Notes under the pieces: generated by a model
What the model saw: the letters and a program-made list of their open reading frames with translations, nothing else
Told to the model about the DNA's origin: nothing
The model's database searches: none
Source: Alkalibacillus haloalkaliphilus C5
Lineage (GTDB): Bacteria > Bacillota > Bacilli > Bacillales > Alkalibacillaceae
Direction: 5' to 3'
NCBI RefSeq assembly: GCF_000269905.1
Contig: NZ_AKIF01000005.1
Location: 1 to 39,064 of the forward strand
Length of the DNA: 39,064 nucleotides
Translations under genes and position numbers: made by a program
Shown here: positions 1 to 8,602 of the stretch, in pieces
Numbering within the stretch: position 1 is the stretch's first letter
How the letters are laid out: every line of letters starts with the position of its first letter

Positions 1-57
1 CTTGGCAGTCTCAGATTGGTGCTTTTCGATTTTTTTATGCAACGTTTTGTAGTCCAT
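1..57 (-). CDS. N-terminal fragment of an unknown protein, cut by the window edge
   Basis: An ATG at 57-55 on the minus strand is preceded by a good Shine-Dalgarno site (AGGTGA, about 5 bases upstream). It opens a frame of 19 codons, MDYKTLHKKIEKHQSETAK, that runs off the left edge of the window. The peptide is short, hydrophilic and lysine-rich, with no signal peptide. I do not recognise the family and assign no function. It is divergent from the BCCT transporter gene, so the roughly 300-base spacer holds the control regions of both. Confidence 0.6.
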   Translation of the reverse strand, partial: MDYKTLHKKIEKHQSETAK

Positions 58-359
58 CGTTTCACCTCATGAAAGCTTCTTAACTATTTATTATATCAAC
101 AATGAGCAAATTCTACTAATTTAACAGGACAGGACGTCAGCTTGTAACTTAAAAGTTATTATGTTAGGGTAATAAACGGCGTATGAATAGTACATATAAG
201 TCCAGTATGTCAATATTCACCGTATATTAGTTTTATGTGTTCAGCAAAAAATGTTTCAATAAATTGATTTAGGGTATTTTATTGAATGTACACATAGAAC
301 TTATGACTCATTAATGTTTTTATAATGAAACTGGATTTAATATTTTAGGAGGAGAATCT
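58..359. other. Intergenic region between divergent genes
   Basis: This spacer of about 300 bases separates the fragment at the left edge from the BCCT transporter gene. It contains the SigB-like promoter described separately and an isolated TATAAT at 321-326 without a convincing -35 partner. I see no small open reading frame with a ribosome binding site and no clear RNA element. Confidence 0.5.
253..277 (+). promoter_or_regulatory. SigB-type (general stress) promoter upstream of the BCCT transporter
   Basis: GTTTCA at 253-258 and GGGTAT at 272-277 are separated by 13 bases, close to the Bacillus SigB consensus (GTTTAA, 12-15 bases, GGGTAT). The expected start of transcription lies near 285, leaving a leader of about 75 bases. 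Known biology: betaine and proline osmolyte transporters in Bacillus (opuE, opuD) have SigB promoters. Use of this site here is inferred from motif match and position. Confidence 0.6.
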
Positions 360-1994
360 ATGTCAAAGAAGAAACAGAAGGGGTTGACCTCATTTAGTCA
401 AGCAGCTAAGACCCCTGCTTTTATTATTTCATTGATTATCGCTTCAGCATTTGTTATTTTGGGATCTGTTCTACCTAATTTTGACCATTATATTGACGTA
501 ACGTTCAACTGGGTGGTAACGAACCTAGGATGGTCATTTATTTTAGGTGGAAGTGCCTTTATATTAGTGACGATCTTCTTAATCTTAAGTCCTCTTGGTG
601 AAATTAAACTAGGTGATGATAATGAAAGCCCGATGTATTCCACGCCTGCATGGTTTGCCATGTTGTTTAGTGCAGGTATGGGTATTGGTTTATTATTCTG
701 GGGTGTATCAGAGCCGATTAACCACTATGATTGGCCAGCGTATGGTGAAGGTGGAACAGCTCAAGCATTACACGCAGCATTACAATATTCATTCTTCCAC
801 TGGGGACTTCACCCATGGGCGATTTATGCAGTCGTAGCATTATCATTAGCTTATTTCTCATATAGAAAAGGTTTACCGATGTTACTAAGCTCAACGTTAG
901 AGCCGTTAATTGGTCGTGATCGTCTAAATGGTGTTTGGGGTAATACAGTTAACATTATCGGTGTTATTGCGACGTTGTTCGGTATATCAACATCACTAGG
1001 TTTAGGTGTTATGCAAATCGGTGGTGGTTTTTCAACGCTATTTGGAATCCCGAACTCTGAAGGTTTATGGTTAATGATCATTGTTGTTGTAACATTGCTA
1101 GCTATTATTTCAACATCAACAGGAATTGATCGAGGAATTAAATGGTTAAGCCAAGCAAATTTAGGTGTAGCTGGTTTATTGTTATTGTTTGTCTTTATTT
1201 TAGGGCCAACTTTATTCATCTTACAGGCTATGACACATTCAACAGGTGGTTATTTACAGAACCTGTTTTCAATGTCATTCGGTATTGATGCAGCAGGAGA
1301 AGGTGCTGATGGTTGGTATGATGCATGGACAATCTTCTACTGGGCTTGGTGGATTGCTTGGGCACCATTCGTAGGTTCATTTATTGCCCGTGTATCTCGT
1401 GGCCGTACAATTCGTAGTTTTGCTGTCGGTGTGTTGTTAGTGCCGACTGCCGTAAGTATTTTCTGGTTCAGTGTTTTCGGTGGTACAGCATTATTCCAAG
1501 AACACTTTACAGATAATAGTATTATGGACGCTGTATTCGAAGATGAGGCACAAGGATTCTTCGCATTGTTAGAAGGCTTCCCATTCTCATCTGTCCTCAT
1601 TGCAGTTGCGATGATTTCTTTAACAATTTTCTTTATTACGTCATCTGACTCAGGTACGTATGTAATTGGTATGTTAACGTCTAAAGGTAATATGAATCCA
1701 CCAATTGGTTTACGTATTACTTGGGGTATCATTGAAGGTGCATTTGCAGCCGTATTACTAACGGCTGGTGGACTAGGAGCATTACAAACAGCATCACTAG
1801 TCGGTGGTTTCCCATTCATGATCCTCATGTTCTTAATGATGTACTGCTTGATCTGGGCACTATTTAAAGAACTAAGTGATGGTTCACTACCACGTGAAAG
1901 AGAAAGAATTTACAATGCACTTGAAGACTTACGAGAAGAAAATAAAGTTGCAGATGATGTTATTACAGATGAAGCTGAACAAAACAATAATTAA
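360..1994 (+). CDS. BCCT-family glycine betaine/choline/carnitine transporter (OpuD-like)
   Basis: This 544-residue integral membrane protein belongs to the betaine-choline-carnitine transporter family, which imports quaternary ammonium osmoprotectants with sodium or protons. About twelve hydrophobic segments are visible. The family signature is near residues 320-350 (FYWAWWIAWAPFVGSFIARV, then SRGRTIR) and the early WGVSEPINHY motif is near residue 115. The C-terminal tail is short, charged and acidic, a region used for osmosensing in some family members. The ATG follows AGGAGGAG at a good distance. A SigB-like promoter lies upstream and a strong hairpin terminator follows. The match to OpuD-type glycine betaine transporters is best by overall pattern, but substrate cannot be fixed from sequence alone. 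Confidence 0.92.
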   Translation: MSKKKQKGLTSFSQAAKTPAFIISLIIASAFVILGSVLPNFDHYIDVTFNWVVTNLGWSFILGGSAFILVTIFLILSPLGEIKLGDDNESPMYSTPAWFAMLFSAGMGIGLLFWGVSEPINHYDWPAYGEGGTAQALHAALQYSFFHWGLHPWAIYAVVALSLAYFSYRKGLPMLLSSTLEPLIGRDRLNGVWGNTVNIIGVIATLFGISTSLGLGVMQIGGGFSTLFGIPNSEGLWLMIIVVVTLLAIISTSTGIDRGIKWLSQANLGVAGLLLLFVFILGPTLFILQAMTHSTGGYLQNLFSMSFGIDAAGEGADGWYDAWTIFYWAWWIAWAPFVGSFIARVSRGRTIRSFAVGVLLVPTAVSIFWFSVFGGTALFQEHFTDNSIMDAVFEDEAQGFFALLEGFPFSSVLIAVAMISLTIFFITSSDSGTYVIGMLTSKGNMNPPIGLRITWGIIEGAFAAVLLTAGGLGALQTASLVGGFPFMILMFLMMYCLIWALFKELSDGSLPRERERIYNALEDLREENKVADDVITDEAEQNNN

Positions 1995-2002
1995 TTATTG
2001 CT

Positions 2003-2029
2003 AAAGCCCTGGGGATTCCCCAGGGCTTT
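2003..2029. terminator. Bidirectional hairpin terminator
   Basis: AAAGCCCTGGGG (2003-2014) and CCCCAGGGCTTT (2018-2029) form a perfect 12-bp stem with a three-base loop. It lies between the convergent BCCT gene and the minus-strand membrane protein gene, with A and T runs inside the stem ends, so it can serve both. Confidence 0.85.
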
Positions 2030-2038
2030 GTTATGTTG

Positions 2039-3030
2039 TTATGTTGTTTGCTCTGCCTTTTGAACGTCTTCATCTTTCTTATTGAATAGTTGTTTAAACT
2101 TAGATGAAACATTAAGCAGTTTTTGCTGTAGGTCAATACTTGGCTCCATATCTTCAATGTTTAATTGATATGTTCTAACCATTGCAATCATAGCGATTGG
2201 GTCAACAAAGGCACGTTTAACCATTGAAGTAAAAATGTATGCCCCGATAATCGCAAAATACCCTAGTATTCCAGCTGCACCAGCATTGTCGGTAATCATA
2301 GAAGCTAGAGCCATAAGTGGGAATACAGTAATTAAAAAGACTGCAATATTAAGGATGTAGACGAATGCTACAATTCCAGCAGCTGTTATAATGATTTTCT
2401 TCCAACTTTGTGCATAAAGGACTACTCCATCACAAGCATTTTTCCATACACTTTCCTCATTCTCGGGTTCTGCATCTTTAGCTTCACTTTTTCTAAGCAT
2501 AATATAGCTTAAGATTGCTTCATCAACATAGCGAAGCTGACGGCCATAACTTTACTTAAAATACTAATAATGTTTTTCGCACCTGGAATGAAATTAAAGA
2601 AGTTCCCAATTCTCATTAACCAACGTTGAATTTGTTTAACAGCTCCATAAATAATTTTATCAACGACGAAGGCTACATTGGCTGATCCGAAGTTGTTTAC
2701 GACTTGATCTTTACCATAGCTAATTTGACCCTTTCCATCTGGCACTGATCCTTTACGTAAAAGCTCAGTTACAACAGCTATATGGCCAACTTTCACCATA
2801 TAAAGGAAATACCTTTCAATGAATCGCAGTAGACCAAGTACACCGAAAAATGTTACCACCATGAGGAAAATAAAGAAACCAGAAGCGAATTCAAACCACC
2901 TAAATAGTAAAATACCTAAACCGAGCATTAGTCCTAAAAAGATCAGTGAAATTGCTCCAAATATGAGGTAGACCAAGATCCTAGAGATGAAAAAGGGAAT
3001 TGTCCGTTTAATTAGTTGTAATATACTCAT
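2039..3030 (-). CDS. Membrane protein of unknown function, interrupted by a one-base frameshift
   Basis: Two adjacent minus-strand frames (ending at 2509 and 2039) look like one gene. The first half starts at ATG 3030, chosen because GGGAGGGG sits just before it (the frame is open to 3063), and has two or three hydrophobic segments. The second half has no ribosome binding site at its only ATG (2500). Upstream of that ATG its frame reads on without a stop as YGRQLRYVDEAILSYIMLRK. Restoring one A near 2548-2549 (plus strand AA to AAA) joins the frames into about 330 residues: hydrophobic N-terminal half, central soluble part, two more membrane segments, charged C-terminal tail. I do not recognise a named family. 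The convergent BCCT gene and the shared terminator mark its 3' end. Whether the break is a sequence error or a real mutation is undecided. Confidence 0.65.
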
Positions 3031-3106
3031 TTTGTTAACCCCTCCCAACGTGAAAATTCCCACCTGTTAAAGGTTATGGTCGGAAGAGGCGAAATAGAAG
3101 ATAAAT

Positions 3107-3133
3107 AAAAAAGAGGGGAAGCCCCCTCTTTTT
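3107..3133 (-). terminator. Rho-independent terminator of the OFA transporter gene
   Basis: AAAAAAGAGGGG and CCCCCTCTTTTT flank a short AAG loop. On the minus strand the stem is followed by a U run. It overlaps the stop codon of the MFS gene. Confidence 0.8.
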
Positions 3134-4391
3134 AAGCAATCATTTCTTCTTCTTTAACGCTTTGTTTTTCTTGGCGTTTAATATCGAGTTGTAACAATAA
3201 GGCGATTATTAATGCAGCAGCCATCAGCGCCATAAACAAGTAGAAGACAGGCATGTAGCTTCCTGTACTACTATAGATCTGTGTTACGACACTTGGCCCA
3301 ATAATGCCACCTAAAGACCAAGTTGTTAGAAGGTATCCGTGAATGGCACCTAAGTTTTTCGTACCAAACAAGTCACCGATGAAGGCAGGTAAGTTGGAGA
3401 AGCCACCTCCATAACAACTAACGACGATAAATATTAAAGCTTGGAATAATAGCACGCTTGTGATGTTTGGAAACGAGATAAATGCAACGAGTTGTAGTGC
3501 AAAGAATGTTATAAATATGGCAGGTCGTCCAACATAGTCTGATAAAGCAGCCCAACCGAGGCGACCACCCCCATTAAAGATTCCCATGATTCCTACCATT
3601 GTTGCAGCAGCAGCAGCAGAAAGTCCAACGACTTCCTGAGCCATTGGTGATGCAACTGAGATGATCATGATACCGGCTGTTGTATTGATGAGCATCATCG
3701 TCCATAACATCCAAAAGCGCCTTGATTTAACGGCTTGCTTAGCAGTCATTTGTGCTAAGTCTTTCTTAATAACTTTCTCACCTGAAGCTATATCACGTTT
3801 CATTTTAGCGGGCATCCAACCCTCTGGAGGTGGGGCAATGTAAGAAGCGCCTAAAATGATTACGATGAAATAAGCAACACCTAATATGTAAAACGTTGAT
3901 GATACACCAACAGCATTCATAAGAATTTCTGCTACTGGAGCTGTAATTAAAGCCCCTGTACCAAAACCTAAAACAGCCATTCCCGTAGCTAACCCTCTTC
4001 GGTCTGGGAACCATTTAACAAGTGTAGAAACAGGTGAAATGTAACCAATTCCTAAACCTAAACCACTTGCAAAGCCGTACATTAATAAGAACAGGATGTG
4101 AGAATCAATTGCTACGGCTAGTCCAGAGCCTGCCTGACCTATACCGAATAAAACGGCAGCGAACATAGCTGAACGTCTAGGGCCTTGTTTTTCGACAAAT
4201 GGGCCGAAAAACGCTGCAGCAAAACCAGCTAGTCCCATCATAATTGTAAAGGCTAAAGTGATCTGTCCAGTAGACCAACCAATCGTATCATGAATAGGAT
4301 TTGTATAAACACTGTAAGCATAAGAAGCACCAATTGATAAATGAATTGCGATAGCAGATAGTGCGATTAACCAACGATTTTTGTTTGCCAT
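3132..4391 (-). CDS. MFS transporter, oxalate/formate antiporter (OFA) family
   Basis: The protein has 419 residues and about twelve membrane segments in two halves. N-terminal features typical of the OFA branch of the major facilitator superfamily are visible: SIGASYAYSVYTNPI in helix 1, IGYISPVSTLVKWFPDRRG near residue 120-140, and the APPPEGW motif after the sixth helix. Family members include oxalate/formate exchangers and carboxylate or unknown-substrate carriers, so the substrate is not determined here. The start is taken at ATG 4391 because GGAGGT stands 7 bases before it; an in-frame ATG at 4406 lacks such a site. The gene is monocistronic, with its own terminator. Confidence 0.85.
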   Translation of the reverse strand: MANKNRWLIALSAIAIHLSIGASYAYSVYTNPIHDTIGWSTGQITLAFTIMMGLAGFAAAFFGPFVEKQGPRRSAMFAAVLFGIGQAGSGLAVAIDSHILFLLMYGFASGLGLGIGYISPVSTLVKWFPDRRGLATGMAVLGFGTGALITAPVAEILMNAVGVSSTFYILGVAYFIVIILGASYIAPPPEGWMPAKMKRDIASGEKVIKKDLAQMTAKQAVKSRRFWMLWTMMLINTTAGIMIISVASPMAQEVVGLSAAAAATMVGIMGIFNGGGRLGWAALSDYVGRPAIFITFFALQLVAFISFPNITSVLLFQALIFIVVSCYGGGFSNLPAFIGDLFGTKNLGAIHGYLLTTWSLGGIIGPSVVTQIYSSTGSYMPVFYLFMALMAAALIIALLLQLDIKRQEKQSVKEEEMIA

Positions 4392-4668
4392 ATCTATTAC
4401 CTCCATTGTGTCGATTTTTGGGATAGTTTTTATTTTACTATTTATCTTCAGACAAATAAATAGAAAATTTACAAAATTTAAATAAATTTAACTTGTTAGC
4501 GGTTGTAAAAGTTTCGTTCTATATGAAGTGAGCACTCACAAAATGTTTGTTCAAATTTGTAGATTTTTGTAGTCTTGCGTTATAAACTAGTGTTAGAAGA
4601 AATAATTAAGTAGAAGTTTTATTATTTTGTTACGGGTTCGAATATTAGAAAGGGTTTGAGGCTTTTTT

Positions 4669-5712
4669 ATGAATATATTTATTACTGGTGCAACAGGGTT
4701 TCTAGGGACTAAATTAGTTCAACGGTTAGTTAATGAAGACCATAACGTCTATTTATTAGTAAGAAATAAACGGAAGTTAGAAGGTGTATACAATCAAGTT
4801 CCAGACACTCAACACGATCAAATTAACGTAGTTGAAGGGGACTTGTTAGATGAAGGGTTAGGTATTTCACCTGATATGGCTAATCAGATGCAAGGTAAAA
4901 TTGATGCTGTTTATCACACAGCGGCTTATTTATCCTTTGATGAGTCAGAGCGCAATTTAGTATTTGATATTAATCTAAGAGGAACAAAGCGTGTTCTTGA
5001 AGTTGCTAAGCAATTACAGATAAAGAAGTTTATTCACGTTAGTACAGCTTATACATTAGGAGAATCAACGGAAGGGTATGAAAAACTACACTCGACAGAC
5101 AATGATTTTGTTAATGCTTATGAAGAAAGTAAATGTCATGCAGAGCATTTAGTTATGTCATACAAAAATGACTTAGATGTCACGATTGTTCGACCAGCAA
5201 TTATTATTGGAGACTCGGCTACAGGTGAAGCGGATACAACGTTTGGGTTGTATGGAATTTTACGTACTGTACAGCTGTTGAAGAAGCGTGCAGAGCGTAA
5301 ACAAGATAATCAAGTTTATCGTTTGCTTATTGAACGTGATACGGTATCGAATTTAGTTCCTGTTAATTTCGTCATCGATGTTTTAACATTAAGTTTAACA
5401 GCAGGGGAACCTAGTACCATTTATCATGCAACGAATCCTAATCCGCCGACAAATGGTCAGATTTTCAAGGCGATCAAGGAAGGAATAGATTTTCACCAAG
5501 TTGAGATTGTGTCTTATGAAGATGAGAGTTTACTGACTGAGGAAGAGAAAAAGTTAAATCAGCCGTTAGAAGTGTTCAAACAGTATTTAAATCGATCCAT
5601 TACGTTTGATCGTACAAATACGAAGAGGCTATTAAATCAAATGAAGCAAAAAGATTTAAATATGGATGAGCAAGTGCTTTTAACAATAGTACAAGGCTTT
5701 ATGAAGTCGTAA
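4669..5712 (+). CDS. Extended SDR-family NAD(P)-dependent oxidoreductase/epimerase-like protein
   Basis: A 347-residue soluble protein. The N-terminus ITGATGFLGTKLV (residues 4-16) is a Rossmann nucleotide-binding loop of extended short-chain dehydrogenases. VYHTAAYLSF (about residue 82), FIHVSTAYTLG (about residue 122, catalytic Ser/Thr region) and YEESKCHAE (about residue 150, the Tyr-x-x-x-Lys pair) complete the active site. The layout resembles the reductase-like NAD_binding_4 group, which includes fatty acyl and thioester reductase domains. Exact substrate unknown. The Shine-Dalgarno site is weak (AAGGG, about 18 bases upstream), although the ATG fits the Rossmann fold start. A terminator follows directly, so it is probably transcribed alone. 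Confidence 0.8.
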   Translation: MNIFITGATGFLGTKLVQRLVNEDHNVYLLVRNKRKLEGVYNQVPDTQHDQINVVEGDLLDEGLGISPDMANQMQGKIDAVYHTAAYLSFDESERNLVFDINLRGTKRVLEVAKQLQIKKFIHVSTAYTLGESTEGYEKLHSTDNDFVNAYEESKCHAEHLVMSYKNDLDVTIVRPAIIIGDSATGEADTTFGLYGILRTVQLLKKRAERKQDNQVYRLLIERDTVSNLVPVNFVIDVLTLSLTAGEPSTIYHATNPNPPTNGQIFKAIKEGIDFHQVEIVSYEDESLLTEEEKKLNQPLEVFKQYLNRSITFDRTNTKRLLNQMKQKDLNMDEQVLLTIVQGFMKS

Positions 5713-5738
5713 AGACAGGTGAATAACCTGTCTTTTTT
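5711..5738 (+). terminator. Rho-independent terminator after the SDR gene
   Basis: AAAGACAGGT and ACCTGTCTTT form a perfect 10-bp stem around GAATA, followed by further T residues. It starts inside the stop codon of the SDR gene. Confidence 0.85.
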
Positions 5739-5783
5739 CAAGCTGAATATTTTATTGTAACAAAGGGCAGAGAGGGATTTTGT

Positions 5784-6518
5784 ATGAAGTTTGTTAAGCA
5801 AAGTGATGGAAAACCATTATATCAACAAATTGCCAAGTGGATGACTGAACATATTAACCTAGGAAAGTGGAAAGAAGGTTATAAACTACCAGCTGAAGAG
5901 GAGTTAGCGTATCAGTTAAATGTAAGTCGTGGGACGGTGAGAAAGGCGATTGCTAAGCTTCTAAAACAAGGGTTGCTTGAACAAATTCAAGGCAAAGGAA
6001 CGTTTGTTAGAAAGCAGAAGATCTCATATCCTTTTGCGCAAGAACTTATCTCGTTTGCAGAAGCAATGGAAATCAAAGGGTATTACTTTGATACAGATGT
6101 TGTGTCGTATAAAGTGATGCAACCGAGTGAATGGGTACAAAATAAATTAGAAGTCGGTTTGTATGACTTAGTATATTACGTGAAACGCGTAAGGAAGATT
6201 GATTATGAACCTGCTATTATTATTGAAAATTGGGTTTCGATAGACAGGTGCCCAGGTGTAGACCAAGCGAATATAAATGAAAAAGGGTTGTTCAAAGTAA
6301 TTGAAGAGTGTGCAGATGTTGAACTAACCTATGGTGTGCGAAGTTTTGCAGCTAAAGCATTAAATGAGGAAGAAGCGAGGTTGTTAAATTTAAAAGAAGG
6401 CGCCCCCGTATTATACTTAGATCAACAAACATTTGGTCCCAATGATTTACCTTTAGAATGTTCGAGAATTGTTTTAAGAACAGACCAATACGAAGTGGCG
6501 TCAGTATTAAAGAGATAA
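5784..6518 (+). CDS. GntR-family transcriptional regulator with UTRA ligand domain (HutC subfamily)
   Basis: A 244-residue DNA-binding protein. Residues 5-75 form the GntR winged helix: PLYQQIAKWM, then LPAEEELAYQLNVSRGTVRK and GKGTFV at the wing. Residues 90-240 match the UTRA small-molecule-binding fold, ending in the typical ECSRIVLRTDQYE strand. HutC-type regulators sense sugars, amino acids or related metabolites and usually repress a nearby operon. Here no catabolic gene is directly attached: the SDR upstream ends with a terminator and cshA downstream is convergent. The ligand and targets are therefore unknown. The ATG has GAGAGGG about 6 bases upstream. Confidence 0.88.
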   Translation: MKFVKQSDGKPLYQQIAKWMTEHINLGKWKEGYKLPAEEELAYQLNVSRGTVRKAIAKLLKQGLLEQIQGKGTFVRKQKISYPFAQELISFAEAMEIKGYYFDTDVVSYKVMQPSEWVQNKLEVGLYDLVYYVKRVRKIDYEPAIIIENWVSIDRCPGVDQANINEKGLFKVIEECADVELTYGVRSFAAKALNEEEARLLNLKEGAPVLYLDQQTFGPNDLPLECSRIVLRTDQYEVASVLKR

Positions 6519-6554
6519 TATAGGTTACAGAACAAATTGTTAATACACAAAACG

Positions 6555-6590
6555 CGAACGAAATCATATGTTGAATTTGTTCGGGTTTTT
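6555..6590 (+). terminator. Probable terminator of the GntR/UTRA gene
   Basis: CGAACGAAAT (6555-6564) pairs with ATTTGTTCG (6575-6583), with one bulged base, and is followed by GG and TTTTT. The position just after the regulator gene fits a terminator. Confidence 0.6.
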
Positions 6591-6596
6591 CTAATT

Positions 6597-6720
6597 ACCG
6601 CTCCCTCAAAATGCTTCGCTTTTACCCACAGGCCCCGCTTTTTGGGCCGAGGAGGCTCGAGCCGTGCCCGCGGCAAGCGTCCACCGAAAGCGGATCACCT
6701 GATACCAACGGTACAGGTAA
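6597..6720. repeat. GC-rich block resembling a dispersed Bacillaceae intergenic repeat
   Basis: About 120 bases in this 315-base gap are much richer in G and C than anything around them. The block contains an internal GGCCC/GGGCC inverted pair (about 6632-6650) and the string GAGGCTCGAGCCGTGCCCGC near 6650-6670. I recall similar strings in intergenic regions of other Bacillaceae, but this is memory, not a search. Open frames cross it on both strands, none with a ribosome binding site or protein-like composition, so I treat it as non-coding. Confidence 0.45.
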
Positions 6721-6731
6721 AAGACACCCAA

Positions 6732-6760
6732 CCTTTTTAGTAAGAAATTGTACAGTTACC
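6732..6760. repeat. Short intergenic repeat, copy 1
   Basis: This 29-base segment (CCTTTTTAGTAAG, then AAATTGTACAG and TTACC) recurs at 11297-11326 with two substitutions and one extra T. Both copies lie in intergenic DNA near terminators. The function is unknown. Confidence 0.6.
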
Positions 6761-6786
6761 CCAACAAACATTTTAGAGTTAAATAT

Positions 6787-6825
6787 AAAAAAGCTCGGTT
6801 TAGATAAATAATCTAAGCCGAGCTT
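6787..6825 (-). terminator. Rho-independent terminator of cshA
   Basis: AAGCTCGGTTTAGAT and ATCTAAGCCGAGCTT form a 15-bp stem with one G-T pair and an AAATA loop. On the minus strand it is followed by a U run. It lies 8 bases after the cshA stop codon. Confidence 0.9.
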
Positions 6826-6833
6826 CTTCTATA

Positions 6834-8338
6834 TTATTGGTTTTTATTACGGTGGTTTCGTCTGTTTCCGCCATCTTGTTTTTGGTTATTACGGCGTCTA
6901 CGTCCATCGCGGTCGTTTCTACGGCCGCCACCGCCACCACCACGACGGTTTTGATTACCACCACGTCCACCGCGTCCACCACGGTTGTTTTGTTGTCCTC
7001 CACCTTTAACACGCTTTACACGTAAAGGTTCAACGGCAGTTAGGTTTACAGGCGTTTGACTTGGCTCTTTCGCAAGAAGTTTGATCGCTGAAGCGACAAC
7101 ATCGACAGCATCTTCTTCAGATAATAAACGTTTGGCTGCTTCACGATAATTGTCACCTTCATGAGCCCAAACCGTTTGTTTTAATTCTTCGATAGCACCT
7201 TCTTGTAAGCCTTCCATAACATCTTTATATGTTGGGAAAGACTGTTTTTCAATTTGGCGTTTCGTTAATTTTTCAATTGTTTTTAGGTGATCCATCTCAC
7301 GTGGTGTAACAAATGTATATGCACTTCCTTTTTTACCAGCACGACCAGTACGTCCAATACGGTGAACGTAGCTTTCTGGGTCTTGTGGTAAGTCAAAGTT
7401 ATATACGTGGGTGACACCTGAGATATCTAGGCCACGAGCTGCAACGTCTGTTGCAACTAAAATGTCAGTTGCTTGGTCTTTAAAACGCTTAATGACTTTT
7501 TCACGTTTAACTTGTGGAATGTCACCGTGAATACCTTCAGCTGAATAACCACGCTTCAGTAAACCTTCAACTACCTCATCAACGCGTTTTTTCGTTCTAC
7601 CGAAAATAATCGCCAAATCAGGGGATTCAATATCTAATGAGCGACAAAGAACATCGAACTTCTGATTTTCTTTAACGTCATAGTAATATTGATCAATGTG
7701 GTCAACGGTTAACTGCTTTGATTTAACGCGGACAATTTCAGGCTGATTCATGAACTTTTCTGCTAATAGCTGAATACGCTTAGGCATTGTCGCTGAGAAA
7801 AGTAATGTTTGGTGCTTTTGTGGCATTTCAGCTAAGATTGCCTCAATATCTTCGATGAAGCCCATGTTTAGCATTTCATCTGCTTCGTCTAAAACAACTG
7901 TTTCGATGTTTTGCAATTTAATAGTACGTCTTCTAATGTGGTCTAATAGACGACCAGGAGTTGCTGCAATTAGTTGTGGACGACGTTTTAGAGCTTTAAT
8001 TTGACGTGTAATGTCCTGTCCACCGTAAATTGGTACAGTCTTAACACCTTTATTTTGACCAATACGGTTTAGCTCTTCAGCTACTTGGATTGCTAATTCA
8101 CGGGTAGGTGCAATAACAATACCTTGCACGTCTTTGTTTGCTGGGTCGATCTTTTGGATCATCGGTACACCGAATGCTGTAGTCTTTCCTGTACCTGTTT
8201 GTGCTTGCCCAATTAAGTCCTTTCCTTCCAATGCTGTTGGAATGCTTGTGCTTGAATTGGTGTTGTTGTTTCAAATCCCATTTTAGCTAATGCTTCTAAG
8301 ACATTTGCCTCAATGTTTAATTCGTTAAATGTTTTCAA
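6834..8338 (-). CDS. cshA: DEAD-box ATP-dependent RNA helicase CshA, interrupted by a one-base frameshift
   Basis: CshA unwinds RNA in ribosome assembly and mRNA decay, and often in cold adaptation. All core motifs are present: Q motif (TPIQAQ), Walker A (AQTGTGKT), PTRELA, TPGR, DEAD, SAT, then ARGLDI and [10 protein letters not shown] in the second RecA domain. A Gly/Arg/Asn-rich tail of about 60 residues follows. The intact frame begins only at MEGKDLIGQ (8231), lacking about 35 residues. These are found upstream in another frame from TTG 8338, with AGGAGG 7-8 bases before it: [17 protein letters not shown] and on to TPIQAQ. One missing A (plus-strand TT at 8246-8247 instead of TTT) explains the break and restores [12 protein letters not shown]. 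With it the protein is about 501 residues, a normal CshA length. A long leader with a candidate attenuator precedes the gene. Confidence 0.9.
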
Positions 8339-8381
8339 ACTTGTTCCTCCTAAAAATTCTCTTTACCTATATTATTTACAT

Positions 8382-8443
8382 AAAAAAAGTAGCTAATGCT
8401 AAATGTCGGAAAAAAAGTGGAATCCTACATTTATAGTAGCTAC
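8382..8443 (-). promoter_or_regulatory. Terminator-like hairpin in the cshA 5' leader (candidate attenuator)
   Basis: Read on the minus strand, GTAGCTACTATAAATGT (8443-8427) can pair with ACATTTAGCATTAGCTAC (8406-8389), with an internal mismatch, and is followed directly by seven T residues (8388-8382). It lies about 45 bases before the cshA start codon and downstream of the cshA promoter, where it could end transcription early. A second possible hairpin (GCAGAA with TTCTGC, 8463-8500) lies upstream in the leader. No known riboswitch consensus was recognised. Confidence 0.55.
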
Positions 8444-8559
8444 GTGACTTTTCTTCTTATGGGCAGAAATTGGAAAACTCGTGCCTAGTTTCTATTCTGC
8501 AATGTTTCACAACACAACTTTACATCGGCAATAGTACTTATTGTATGTATAGACGATTT

Positions 8560-8588
8560 ATTATAACCTTTAATACTGATTTTGTCAA
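8560..8588 (-). promoter_or_regulatory. Consensus sigma-A promoter of cshA
   Basis: On the minus strand TTGACA (8588-8583) and TATAAT (8565-8560) are both perfect and separated by exactly 17 bases. Transcription would start near 8553, giving a leader of about 215 bases before the cshA TTG start. Confidence 0.85.
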
Positions 8589-8602
8589 TTTTTACCCGAG
8601 GC

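Noticed and set aside
2039-2500. Independent small gene starting at ATG 2500
   Set aside because: No ribosome binding site, and the frame stays open upstream with protein-like sequence that fits a continuation of the preceding gene.
4526-4538. GTGAG-CA-CTCAC palindrome upstream of the SDR gene as an operator
   Set aside because: Arms of only 5 bp and a two-base centre are not enough to support a specific regulator site.
6422-6811. Small genes in the GC-rich spacer (several overlapping frames on both strands)
   Set aside because: No ribosome binding sites, composition unlike the other proteins, and the frames cross a terminator and a repeat-like block.
6800-7025. Small frames rich in Val, Thr and Ser opposite the end of cshA
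   Set aside because: They are the antisense and alternative-frame shadows of the Gly/Arg-rich CshA tail.
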